Assembly: GCA_041398965.1 (NCBI GenBank) | Contig: JAWKTT010000037.1 | Location: 1 to 41,616 of the forward strand | Source of the DNA: JAWKTT01 sp041398965 | Lineage (GTDB): Bacteria > Planctomycetota > Planctomycetia > Planctomycetales > Planctomycetaceae | Length of the DNA: 41,616 nt | Reading direction: 5' to 3' | Part shown: in pieces, positions 8,860 through 16,979 of the stretch | Layout: each line of letters begins with the position of its first letter | How positions within the stretch are numbered: position 1 is the first letter of the stretch | The notes under the pieces: generated by a model | What the model was told of the DNA's origin: nothing | Database searches by the model: none | Seen by the model: only the letters and a program-made list of their open reading frames with translations | Made by a program: the position numbers and the translations under genes

Positions 8860-10200
8860 CTAAATGTTAAAGAACCACTCAGGAATCGCGATGATGTACT
8901 TCAGGTTGAAGGCCCATCGCAGCCCCATCTTCAGAGGGAGCGAAGCCATCAACAAAATCAAATTGGCCAACACCATGTACCGCAGGAAACCCATCTTCAC
9001 GAAGAACTTGCGGAACAAAGTCGCTGCCATCAAAGGAGGCAGGACCAACAGATAGGCTAAGACCAGGACGATCCCGAGCGACTCACGGAGCAGAATCTCC
9101 ATGACCCCACCATTGGGGAGCGATCGGTTCAGCATGTCGAGCCAAAGCCAGTCTGACAGGTTGATATTGTTCAGCACTTCAAGCTTATGGACATCCCAGT
9201 ACTCATACAGGCCGAACATGTTCCAGTTGGGGCCGCGAATAAACGTCCCCAGCACGATCATTGCCACCCACAATGGGAGGAAGCCAAACATAAAGGTGAC
9301 GACCGCAAATTTCCGTTGGGCAAAGGTGTAGTAGCCATTCCCCAGCTTGTTGAAGTCGATGTACGGAATCGCCATCAGACCGCCGAGAATCACCGAAGGC
9401 AACACGACCCCCGCCATCCAGGGGTCGAAGTACACAAGCATTTCCTGCAATCCGAGGAAGTACCACGGGGCCTTCGAGGGGTTCGGTGTTTTCACGGCCG
9501 AGGCGGGCTCTTCAAGCGGAGCAGGCAAGGCCAAGCCCCAGCCGATCAGCAGTGCGGTCAACAGGATCATGCAGATCATTTCCGTGTAGACCAGATCGGG
9601 CCACACGAGGACCTGCTCGCTCAGTTCGTCTTCAATCTTCGGACGTCCTTCGGCAATACGACGGTCGTTCTCTGCGGACTTGGCGAAATACAACCAGGTG
9701 AAGTAACCGACAAGAAACAGCATCCCCACGATCGGCACATTGTCGGGCTTGCCGACGATCTGACGGAAGTCGTAGTCGGTCATACTCGTCGTCAGGAACA
9801 AGACCGACAGGTTGACCATGATCCAGCCGACCGTTGGTCGAACCAGAAACTGGTAGTAGCGAATCATCCCCCAGAACGCGACGATCGACAACGCGAAGTA
9901 GCTGATGGGGTTGGCAATGACGAGGTCGACAACGTTTTTAAACCAGAGCGGCAGGCGCAGCAGGAAATCTTCCGCAGCACCGCTGTAGGTGATGTGTGTC
10001 ACCGCCACCAGGAGGAGTAAGCCGGTGTAGGCGGCCCAGAGAAATGCCTTGGGGATATGCTCGAAGCCAAACAGCGAATGGTAGTCCCCATCCTGCTTAT
10101 AGCTGCGGAGAGTCCAAGCAGCGTTCCCCACACACAGAATGAGGTACAACCACCCCAATCCATGAATCACGCCGCTGGTCAAATCTGGATGTGGATCCAT
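8860..10200 (-). CDS. Cytochrome b, C-terminal (subunit IV-like) polypeptide with extra membrane helices
   Basis: 446 residues, strongly hydrophobic, roughly ten transmembrane segments. The central part carries family marks of the cytochrome b C-terminal half: PDLVYTEM in the position of the PEWY quinol-site loop and KAPWYFLGLQEMLVYFDPWM near residue 255. About 170 N-terminal residues with some four helices precede this and are more than the usual PetD/QcrB-C length, so the protein is an enlarged subunit. The start ATG (MDPHPDLTSG) follows a possible small gene by 13 bp. Function: part of the quinol-oxidising site of a split cytochrome bc complex, together with the heme-binding half at 10411-11184. 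Assignment as cytochrome b C-terminal part is secure; the added helices are unexplained. Confidence 0.88.
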   Translation of the reverse strand: MDPHPDLTSGVIHGLGWLYLILCVGNAAWTLRSYKQDGDYHSLFGFEHIPKAFLWAAYTGLLLLVAVTHITYSGAAEDFLLRLPLWFKNVVDLVIANPISYFALSIVAFWGMIRYYQFLVRPTVGWIMVNLSVLFLTTSMTDYDFRQIVGKPDNVPIVGMLFLVGYFTWLYFAKSAENDRRIAEGRPKIEDELSEQVLVWPDLVYTEMICMILLTALLIGWGLALPAPLEEPASAVKTPNPSKAPWYFLGLQEMLVYFDPWMAGVVLPSVILGGLMAIPYIDFNKLGNGYYTFAQRKFAVVTFMFGFLPLWVAMIVLGTFIRGPNWNMFGLYEYWDVHKLEVLNNINLSDWLWLDMLNRSLPNGGVMEILLRESLGIVLVLAYLLVLPPLMAATLFRKFFVKMGFLRYMVLANLILLMASLPLKMGLRWAFNLKYIIAIPEWFFNI

Positions 10201-10213
10201 GTTTCAGTCGTCG

Positions 10214-10360
10214 TTAGCCGTGAATGAATAACGTCCACTCGGGACGCGACCTATACCAAAAAGACTCTCCGTTGGCCCGAGCCATCAGGAACAGTTTCCC
10301 ATCCCCGCTCGCACCGTCACCACCATCTTGAGGAAACGCCCAGTCGAGCGTCCCCATCAT
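10214..10360 (-). CDS. Possible 48-residue small protein between the two cytochrome b genes
   Basis: A short frame from tandem ATG codons (10360 and 10357) to TAA at 10214-10216 encodes MMGTLDWAFPQDGG... ending SRPEWTLFIHG. It fills most of the 210-bp gap between the two cytochrome b genes, on the same strand, and ends 13 bp before the next start. The sequence is rich in Gly/Asp at the front and aromatic residues at the end, without a membrane helix or cysteines. No clear Shine-Dalgarno is seen (AACGG just upstream). Most planctomycete genes here also lack one, so this does not decide. It could be a small complex subunit, or chance. Confidence 0.35.
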   Translation of the reverse strand: MMGTLDWAFPQDGGDGASGDGKLFLMARANGESFWYRSRPEWTLFIHG

Positions 10361-10410
10361 CCGTTCGCGTGCCGCTCAGGCAACGCGAATGTTTCGCTCC
10401 AACAGTTACA

Positions 10411-11184
10411 CTACAGAGGCTGACTGATCCCGCCGTCCTTTCGGACACGCCAGAAGTGAATCGCAATCAATCCAGCCACAACTAACGGGATTGCGACGCA
10501 ATGGAGAATATAGAAACGGTTCAACGTCTCTTCCCCGACCTCGCTGGCCCCCAGCAACAGGAACCGTGCGTCGCTCCCCTTTGTGATGATTTCAAAGCCC
10601 CCGATATTCAACAGCTGAAAACCGGGACCTTCATGCCCTAACACCGGAGTGGCGCGGGCCATGTTGGAACCGACGGTGATAGCCCAGATCGCCAACTGGT
10701 CCCAGGGCAACAAGTACCCGGTAAACGACAGTAGCAGCGTCAACACCAGCAGCAACACGCCAACCACCCAGTTGAACTCTCTCGGAGGCTTGTAGCTGCC
10801 GGTCAGAAAGACTCGATACATGTGCAGCCAGACGGTAATCACCATCGCGTGGGCCCCCCAGCGATGGATTTCTCGCATCACCCCCAGCGTGTTGATGTCC
10901 CGCAAGGCCCGGATGTCCGTAAACGCCCACTCCAGCGTCGGGCGATAATAGAACATCAGCAGGACACCGGTCAGCACTTCGACGAGAAACAGGAAGAACG
11001 TCACCCCACCCATACACCAAGTGTACGATAAGGCGATGCCCCCCTTCTTGGCCGACACCGGATGCAGGTGCAGAAAGAAGTTCGTGAGCATCACCACTGC
11101 CCGGTTTCGCCGATCATACGGCGCCGGGTGACGGAAAATGCTCTTCCAGATTTGTGAATTGCGGATGTATTCGCCGACCGACAT
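10411..11184 (-). CDS. Cytochrome b, N-terminal diheme-binding polypeptide (b6-like)
   Basis: 257 residues with four transmembrane helices. The b-heme ligands are visible as paired histidines: HRWGAHAMV in helix B and WLHMYRVFLTG at its end, with partners in helix D, FYILHCVAIPLVVAGLIAIHFW. The conserved PPREFNW loop and GYLLPWDQLAIWA follow the pattern of the family. Length is that of cytochrome b6 or the N-terminal half of cytochrome b. It carries both b hemes of the quinol:acceptor oxidoreductase, with the C-terminal half encoded downstream. Upstream is the Rieske gene (188-bp gap with no gene seen). Split cytochrome b is known in several phyla. Confidence 0.93.
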   Translation of the reverse strand: MSVGEYIRNSQIWKSIFRHPAPYDRRNRAVVMLTNFFLHLHPVSAKKGGIALSYTWCMGGVTFFLFLVEVLTGVLLMFYYRPTLEWAFTDIRALRDINTLGVMREIHRWGAHAMVITVWLHMYRVFLTGSYKPPREFNWVVGVLLLVLTLLLSFTGYLLPWDQLAIWAITVGSNMARATPVLGHEGPGFQLLNIGGFEIITKGSDARFLLLGASEVGEETLNRFYILHCVAIPLVVAGLIAIHFWRVRKDGGISQPL

Positions 11185-11372
11185 CAGACTGGGTCCGTCT
11201 TCGCTTATTCGTGGTCAGTAATCGAGACAATAACTCTAGAAACGCTCTGGCTGCTCAACTCAACACTTCGCCCGACGGACATCTCAGTCCGCCGAAAACA
11301 CCATCAAACACAACACCCCGCCAGCCGACGAAACAGAAGGCCCGACGGATATCGAGGAAATCCAACGCCACC

Positions 11373-12500
11373 CTACACCACTTCGACATAGGACTTCGGA
11401 TCACTCCATTGCCCCAGCTCTTCCTGAAACTTCAGACTCTTGTCCACTTCCAACTGCCCATCTTCTGCGACCCGAATCCCCACACGCTCCAATGGACGAG
11501 GCGCAGGCCCTTCAAAGTTAATCCCGTTCTTATAAAAACCGGACCCATGACAAGGGCACTTGTACTTTTGCTCCCCTTCCAGCCAGTTCGGCGTACAACC
11601 GAGATGCGTACAGACCGACGCCAAGGCATAAACCAAGTTCCGACCGTCGTACTGATCGGTGTTCACAATCCAAACCCCCCGGCTCGCCTTGTACTTCTCC
11701 GAGACTCCCCCACTGGGGAAGTCGGATAGTACGCCGACCTTAAACCGAGAGGGCAGCGCCAACACCATGTTCGGCATCATGAACTGAGCCGTCTTCAGAG
11801 CCAACACCCCATTGATCGCACCAAACACCCACCATGCCAGGGCGAACGGCGTCGCAAACAACCCAGCGATAAATGCCATCGCCTCGCGACGCATCGACTT
11901 GGCTGGCTTTGCAGCTGGTGTTGGGGGTCGACCCGGCAACTTCGGAGCCGCCTTCGGTGCATCAGCCGATTTCAACGGCGTCGACTCACGCACCGCCTTG
12001 ACCATGTCCGAGACCGAAGGACGATCGGATGCAGGAATCTCAGCCTTTGGCTTCTCCGCCACGGGAGCCTTCGCGTCCCCCTTGGGAGCCGCCGCCGCAC
12101 CAGCACCACCGGCACGAATCGACGCGAGAATGCTTGATGTCCCCTTTGGAGCTGCACCACCAGCCGACGGAGCAGGCTTATCTCCACTACCCGCCGCCGC
12201 AGGCTTTGCAGCACCAGCCCCTTTTCCCGCCCGAATGGCATCAAGAATCGACGACGTCGAACCGGGCTTCGCAGCAGCCGGAGCGGGAGACTTTGCCGCA
12301 GGGGGAGCCGACTCTTCTGCGAGAGGCTCCGCCGACGCCGATTCCGCACCAGCAGCAGCTGGGGTCGCATCCGCCGCCGGAGCGGGGGGAGCAGCAGGGG
12401 CCGAGGGGGCCGGGTCGCCACCCGCCGCGGCTTCACCGCCAGCAGCTTTCTTACGAATGCTCGCGAGAATGTCGGCAGTGGACAGAGGCTTTTTGTCCAT
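11373..12500 (-). CDS. Rieske iron-sulfur protein with long repeated N-terminal extension
   Basis: 375 residues. The C-terminal Rieske domain has both cluster motifs, CTHLGC and CPCHGSGF, about residues 280-310, which bind a 2Fe-2S cluster through two Cys and two His. One transmembrane anchor lies at about 207-230 after a basic MRREAM. The first 200 residues are unusual: Ala/Pro-rich linkers carry four short helix-like motifs, TADILASIRK (8-17), TSSILDAIRA (82-91), TSSILASIRA (121-130) and SVSDMVKAVR (162-171). Normal Rieske proteins have only a short N-terminus here. The extension should stay on the cytoplasmic side. The gene is first in the respiratory cluster, and the ATG at 12500 has no obvious ribosome binding site. 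Confidence 0.93.
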   Translation of the reverse strand: MDKKPLSTADILASIRKKAAGGEAAAGGDPAPSAPAAPPAPAADATPAAAGAESASAEPLAEESAPPAAKSPAPAAAKPGSTSSILDAIRAGKGAGAAKPAAAGSGDKPAPSAGGAAPKGTSSILASIRAGGAGAAAAPKGDAKAPVAEKPKAEIPASDRPSVSDMVKAVRESTPLKSADAPKAAPKLPGRPPTPAAKPAKSMRREAMAFIAGLFATPFALAWWVFGAINGVLALKTAQFMMPNMVLALPSRFKVGVLSDFPSGGVSEKYKASRGVWIVNTDQYDGRNLVYALASVCTHLGCTPNWLEGEQKYKCPCHGSGFYKNGINFEGPAPRPLERVGIRVAEDGQLEVDKSLKFQEELGQWSDPKSYVEVV

Positions 12501-13056
12501 GAGTTTTCGCGGGAGTAGAGAGGTTATTGGGGGGGATCAGAGACCGCACCGAGCCTGATGAAAGCACCAGAACAAGCGCGATTGCCGTAGGATTTACGCC
12601 GCAGAACCACACGAACAGGAACGCCGTTCGCGAGAGAAACAACCGCAATGTCCCCCGACGTGAAGAGGCCAGACTGGACCAGTCTCGACAGTTTTCGACG
12701 AGAAAAAGGGGCAACGGGACGATCGTCAACAACGGATCATGGCGTGTCAGTGAGGGAGTGACAACCTTCACCTTTCGCTCCCTCCCGACATTCTCAGAAC
12801 AAGGAAGGGGGCCGAAAACCACCTTCCCAGCGGCGGGAATCGTCTCACCATCACAAGCTTAGCCGGAGTGTCCGCGTCGCAAACTCAGAAGGTCTCGCTG
12901 GACGACTCAAGCTGGATCGCGAAGTTCGCCAACTTTTCCGACGCAAGCACCCAGAAAATCCCGACAGCATCGATGGAATCGCACCCCCCTGACTACAATT
13001 CCACCAAAGCACCGCGTCTCGAGAATCCGGAATCCTCCACCCTCGCTTCCCCCCAC
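12501..13056. promoter_or_regulatory. Divergent intergenic region between respiratory cluster and dihydrouridine synthase
   Basis: About 550 bp separate the Rieske start from the chosen start of the plus-strand synthase gene. It must hold the promoter of the respiratory cluster and probably that of the synthase, but I see no convincing -35/-10 pair. A weak inverted repeat, GGGAGTGA with TTTCGCTCCC (about 12750-12785), is the only structure noticed. The plus frame is open through 12868-13056, so an upstream start for the synthase cannot be excluded, although its product would be atypical there. Confidence 0.35.
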
Positions 13057-14094
13057 ATGGCACTCCATCTCGGACAACACGCTCTGCATGCCCCTTTCGT
13101 CCAGGCTGCCCTGAGTGGTTACAGCGATTGGCCCATGCGGACAGTCTCCCGTCTGCACGGTGCCTCCTACACGCTTCACGAAGTGATGATCGACCGGTTC
13201 GTCCGGGAAGTTCGTGGGACCAAAGGGAACCACTCCCACTTCCGAGTCACCGACGATGACCATCCGGTCGGGGCCCAGCTCATGGGGGCCGAGCCGGCAC
13301 ACTTCGGACCTGCGGCCCGACGTCTCGTCGACGCCGGCTTCGATGTTATCGACGTCAACTTCGGATGCCCGGTCAAGTCGGCCCTCGGAGGTTGTCGAGG
13401 GGGATATCATCTCGGACAACCCCAAGTCGCCATCGAAATCCTGCAAACCGTTCGCGATTCGCTCCCCCCCAATATCCCCGTCACCGTCAAGATGAGACGC
13501 GGCATCGATGACTCCCCCGAAAGTCGAGAGCGCTTCTTCAAAATCCTCGAAGGAGCCTACCACGTCGGCATCGCCGCAGTCACCCTGCATGGGAGAACTG
13601 TCGAACAGAAATACGTCGGGCCGAGTGACTGGTCCTTCCTCAAACAGGCGAAAGAAGTCGCCGGCAGAAACACCCTGCTCGGCAGCGGGGACCTCTTCAC
13701 CGCGACCGACTGCCTCAACATGATCCATCAGACCGGCGTCGATGGCGTCACCATCGCCCGCGGATCGATCGGGAACCCTTGGATTTTCTCCCAGTGTCTC
13801 TCCCTGCAACGTGGCGAACCGCTTCCACCTCCCCCCGATGTTCACGCTCAGCGTGAGGTCATCGAGACTCATGCCCGACTTTCAGCCGAAGTCTATGGGG
13901 AGGCCCCCGGCTTTTCACAGATGCGGAAATTCTCTATCAAGTATGCGAAGTCCCATCCCGAACCCATCACCGTTCGCAACGCCTTCGCACTCGTCAAGAC
14001 CCCCGTCGAATGGAAGCAAGTCCTCGACACCCACTACCGCACCAACCTCCCCGGCATTTATCCCGACGTCAACGAATCGTCACCCGAGAACTAA
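13057..14094 (+). CDS. tRNA-dihydrouridine synthase family protein
   Basis: About 345 residues from ATG 13057 (MALHLGQHAL). This start places APFVQAALSGYSDWPMR at the usual N-terminal FMN-binding position (compare APMAGVTDLPFR). Other family marks follow in order: GAQLMGAEP, IDVNFGCPVK with the catalytic Cys, VTVKMRRGIDDS, VTLHGRTVEQKY, and LLGSGDLF...GVTIARGSIGNPW. The enzyme uses NADPH and FMN to reduce specific uridines in tRNA. In-frame ATG at 12973 and an alternative start at 12868 would add 28-63 residues that look non-conserved. Subfamily (DusA/B/C) is not clear: the usual Lys-rich stretch after GCP is replaced by SALGGCRGG, which is unusual. It is followed by a hairpin and hemH. Confidence 0.85.
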   Translation: MALHLGQHALHAPFVQAALSGYSDWPMRTVSRLHGASYTLHEVMIDRFVREVRGTKGNHSHFRVTDDDHPVGAQLMGAEPAHFGPAARRLVDAGFDVIDVNFGCPVKSALGGCRGGYHLGQPQVAIEILQTVRDSLPPNIPVTVKMRRGIDDSPESRERFFKILEGAYHVGIAAVTLHGRTVEQKYVGPSDWSFLKQAKEVAGRNTLLGSGDLFTATDCLNMIHQTGVDGVTIARGSIGNPWIFSQCLSLQRGEPLPPPPDVHAQREVIETHARLSAEVYGEAPGFSQMRKFSIKYAKSHPEPITVRNAFALVKTPVEWKQVLDTHYRTNLPGIYPDVNESSPEN

Positions 14095-14105
14095 ACCTTC
14101 TCCGC

Positions 14106-14136
14106 AAAGGTCCCCACCTTGCAAAGGTGGGGCTTT
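14106..14136. repeat. Hairpin after the dihydrouridine synthase gene
   Basis: The stem is CCCCACC with GGTGGGG around a TTGCAAA loop, with outer AAAG/CTTT pairs. It starts 12 bp after the stop codon. There is no T-tract longer than three, so it is either a weak terminator or a REP-like palindrome. Confidence 0.5.
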
Positions 14137-14198
14137 GAAAACTCTCCCTCACAAATCCCAACTCCTCGTTTCCGAAATCCTTCACCCCCTGCCCTGCC

Positions 14199-15278
14199 AT
14201 GCCACCTTACGACTCCATCCTCTTCGTCTCTTTCGGCGGTCCAGAAGGGCGGGATGATGTGATCCCCTTTCTGGAAAACGTCTTACGAGGCAAGCCGGTT
14301 CCTCGCGAACGGATGCTGGAAGTGGCTGAGCACTACTACCACTTCGATGGCATCAGCCCGATCAATCAACAGGTACGGGAGTTGATGGACGCGGTGCAGC
14401 CCGAGTTGCTGGCACATGGCATCACGCTGCCGGTCTACTGGGGGAACCGCAACTGGCATCCCCTGCTGGACGACACTATTGCCCAGATGCACAAAGACGG
14501 TCGACAACGGGCACTCGCCTTCTTCACTTCGGCCTTCAGTTCGTACTCCGGTTGTCGCCAGTATCGCGAGAACATCATGGCCTCTCAAGGATGCGTGGGG
14601 GAAGGAGCCCCCGTCATCGAGAAGGTTCGCGTCTTCTACAACCATCCCGACTTCATCGCTGCAAATGCCGATCACTTGCAGCAGACCTTAGCGAAACTCC
14701 CCATCGAACAGCAGGAACATGCCCGCATCGCCTTCACGGCTCACTCGATCCCGCTCAGCATGTCTGACGGCAGCAAATACGTGCAGCAGTTGCAGGAGTC
14801 CTGTCGACTGGTGGCCGAAGCAGTCGGAATAACAGCCGATCGTTGGAGTCTCGTCTACCAGAGCCGTAGCGGTCGACCCCAGGACCCCTGGCTGGAACCG
14901 GACATCCTCGACCATCTCCGCACCCAGAAAGAGGCACGAGTCCCTGCGGTTGCAATTCATCCGATCGGGTTTCTCTCCGACCATATGGAAGTCCTCTACG
15001 ACCTCGATGACGAAGCCCGCAAACTCTGTGACGAACTCGACCTGACGATGGTCCGTGTTCCGACTCCGGGGAATCATCCTCGCTTCGTGACGATGATCCG
15101 AAAGCTCTTCCAGGAACGACTTGATCCCCAAGTCCCGCGAGAGGCGATCGGTCAGTACGGTCCGAACTGGGACGTCTGTCCGGTCGACTGTTGTCCCGCT
15201 CCCCGTCGCCCCGGCCCCCCCGGCGGGCCTTCAGCCGGGACACGACCCGAGCCCCCTGAGAATCGAGAGTCGAGATGA
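14199..15278 (+). CDS. hemH: Ferrochelatase (coproporphyrin/protoporphyrin ferrochelatase)
   Basis: 359 residues. Family motifs: SFGGPEGRDDVIPFLENV at the N-terminus, AFFTSAFSSYSGCRQYRE, FTAHSIPLSMSDG with the catalytic His, SRSGRPQDPWLEPD and HPIGFLSDHMEVLYDLD with the acidic metal-path residue. It inserts iron into a porphyrin in the last (or penultimate) step of heme synthesis, in line with the heme-rich cluster next door. The C-terminus adds a Pro/Gly-rich tail with a cysteine group (CPVDCCP, about residues 327-333). Some ferrochelatases have a 2Fe-2S cluster near the C-terminus, but whether this group binds one is unknown. The stop overlaps the next start (ATGA). Confidence 0.92.
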   Translation: MPPYDSILFVSFGGPEGRDDVIPFLENVLRGKPVPRERMLEVAEHYYHFDGISPINQQVRELMDAVQPELLAHGITLPVYWGNRNWHPLLDDTIAQMHKDGRQRALAFFTSAFSSYSGCRQYRENIMASQGCVGEGAPVIEKVRVFYNHPDFIAANADHLQQTLAKLPIEQQEHARIAFTAHSIPLSMSDGSKYVQQLQESCRLVAEAVGITADRWSLVYQSRSGRPQDPWLEPDILDHLRTQKEARVPAVAIHPIGFLSDHMEVLYDLDDEARKLCDELDLTMVRVPTPGNHPRFVTMIRKLFQERLDPQVPREAIGQYGPNWDVCPVDCCPAPRRPGPPGGPSAGTRPEPPENRESR

Positions 15279-15964
15279 TTGCGGTCGAGAACCTGACGGT
15301 CTCCGTCGGGCAGTTTCGCCTCCAGGGAATCTCGATCGACATTCCTCAAGGAGCGTACGGCGTGTTGATGGGGCGGACCGGTTGCGGCAAGACGACCCTC
15401 TTGGAGGCGATCGCGGGTCTCCGACCGATCGAGTCGGGAACGATCCGTATCGGAAACTGTGACGTCACCCAATTCGACCCGGCGACTCGAGGGATCGGGT
15501 ATGTCCCGCAGGATGCCGCCCTGTTTTCGACGATGACCGTCCGCGACCATCTCGGCTTCGCCCTGATGATCCGCAATACCCCCCAGCGGGAAATTGACTC
15601 CCGCGTCGACCAATTGGCCACGCAATTGGAGATCCAACATTTGCTCTCCCGTCGACCGGTCGGCCTGAGTGGGGGCGAACGTCAACGTGTCGCCTTAGGA
15701 AGAGCCCTGGCGAGCAATCCTCCGGTGCTCTTGTTAGACGAACCACTCAGTGCCCTCGACCCCTCAACACGGGGCAACATGCAAGACCTACTGAGAAACA
15801 TCGCGAAACAAACCGGCGTGACCATCCTGCACGTCACCCATAACGCCGAAGAAGCCCGACAACTCGCCACCCACCGATTCCATCTCGAAGGCACAATCAC
15901 CCCTTGCCCCTCCGACGGCATCGTCCCACTGCACGACGGACAACCTTGTCCGTCAAATGCGTGA
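15275..15964 (+). CDS. ABC transporter ATP-binding protein
   Basis: 229 residues. Walker A GRTGCGKTT (about 33-41), Q-loop YVPQDAALF, signature LSGGERQRVALGRAL, Walker B VLLLDEPLSALD and switch His in LHVTHNAEEA are all intact, so it should be an active ATPase. The sequence is closest in style to molybdate/iron/sulfate importer ATPases (ModC/FbpC type), but it lacks the C-terminal TOBE domain of ModC. It overlaps ferrochelatase by 4 bp, so they are co-translated. No permease or binding protein gene follows; the next gene is on the other strand. Substrate cannot be read from the sequence; a metal or heme-precursor link would be inferred from hemH only. Confidence 0.85.
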   Translation: MIAVENLTVSVGQFRLQGISIDIPQGAYGVLMGRTGCGKTTLLEAIAGLRPIESGTIRIGNCDVTQFDPATRGIGYVPQDAALFSTMTVRDHLGFALMIRNTPQREIDSRVDQLATQLEIQHLLSRRPVGLSGGERQRVALGRALASNPPVLLLDEPLSALDPSTRGNMQDLLRNIAKQTGVTILHVTHNAEEARQLATHRFHLEGTITPCPSDGIVPLHDGQPCPSNA

Positions 15965-15996
15965 CAGACAAAGAGGCCCGTCAGTAATCGACATCG

Positions 15997-16740
15997 CTAT
16001 CGTTTTCCCCAGATGTCCGTAAGCATTTCGTACGTATCAACATCCGATTCCTTCAACTCACCTAATACAAACGGATAGAAGTCGTTCGTTCCAAAGTACG
16101 ACTCGGACATCTCAGCGAAATACTCCTTATGATTCGTCAGGGCATAATGCTTCGTCTTATGCCCACGAATATGCAGCACCTTTTCATACTTCCCAGAAGC
16201 CTTCGCCTTCTCGAAGGCCTTCATAATCGGAACGTTATCAAAACCCAACACTTGGTCATGATAGGCATGAGCCAGTTCATGGAGCATCACCCAAGGTTGT
16301 TCGTTCTTCTTCGAATGCGAGATCAGCGACTTGGCCTTTGGAATATGGACCGCCTTCTCCATCGCAACGTCATAACCATGATCCTTGAGCCAACCGGCTC
16401 CAGGATGATATTGTAGTGCGTTCAAGGGATGATCGAGGTCCAGATAGATCCGCACCTTTCGCATTTCGGCCACTTTTTCAGCCGGAACGACGAGCGAGAG
16501 TTCGTATAGCTCATGCTGCAATACCTTCAGAGCCTCGGCCCCTAGCTCTGCCTCGGCCCCGTCGAGTAACCGCCGATCAACCAGTACTGGCCAACCCTCC
16601 ACATCCCTTAACTCATGCTCGATCACCACTTGCGGCGTCTCAACTTTAGGCTCGGCCGAAAACAGGCCGCCTCCATCCAGCAATGCCATCGCCAGTAAAC
16701 ACCCGCCCATCCCAAGAGTGCATCGCATGAAAGTTCGCAT
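15997..16740 (-). CDS. Secreted zincin-like putative metallopeptidase
   Basis: About 247 residues from ATG 16740 (MRTFMRCTLGMGG), which gives a clean signal peptide ending near FSAEP; an in-frame ATG at 16782 would add 14 polar residues ahead of it. The HExxH zinc motif is in WVMLHELAHAYHDQV, about two thirds into the protein, and NHKEYFAEMSESYFG downstream can supply the third ligand Glu, as in gluzincins. The N-terminal part (VEGWPVLVDRRLL, IYLDLDHPLNALQYHPG) resembles planctomycete hypothetical proteins of this type. Substrate unknown. It is a single gene between convergent and same-strand neighbours. Confidence 0.75.
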   Translation of the reverse strand: MRTFMRCTLGMGGCLLAMALLDGGGLFSAEPKVETPQVVIEHELRDVEGWPVLVDRRLLDGAEAELGAEALKVLQHELYELSLVVPAEKVAEMRKVRIYLDLDHPLNALQYHPGAGWLKDHGYDVAMEKAVHIPKAKSLISHSKKNEQPWVMLHELAHAYHDQVLGFDNVPIMKAFEKAKASGKYEKVLHIRGHKTKHYALTNHKEYFAEMSESYFGTNDFYPFVLGELKESDVDTYEMLTDIWGKR

Positions 16741-16867
16741 GGAGTATCCTAAGTTAAAGTGAGTCTTGTAATCTGCCATCATTATGTCAGTGTCAGGGGG
16801 TCACTTTGAGTGATCTAACAAACAGTTCATGGTCGGGTCAACGAACAGGAAGCAGCACGATAGTCGT

Positions 16868-16925
16868 CTTGGCCCGGAGGGCGACACATATTCCAGACCT
16901 TCTCTGTGCCACCCTCGGGGCTTGT
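16868..16925. repeat. Imperfect hairpin between the zincin gene and mogA
   Basis: GGCCCGGAGGGCGACAC and GTGCCACCCTCGGGGCT can pair with about 13 of 17 matches around a 20-nt loop. It lies in a 200-bp gap without a gene. Terminator or REP-like; no T-tract is visible. Confidence 0.35.
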
Positions 16926-16979
16926 CATTCTTGCCACCCAAGGTAAGTGACGATATTGAAAACAGACGAGGTCAGTAGC

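Noticed and set aside
11812..12558. 248-codon plus-strand frame, Ala/Gly/Pro-rich
   Set aside because: It is the antisense of the Ala/Pro-rich Rieske extension; composition follows from the real gene.
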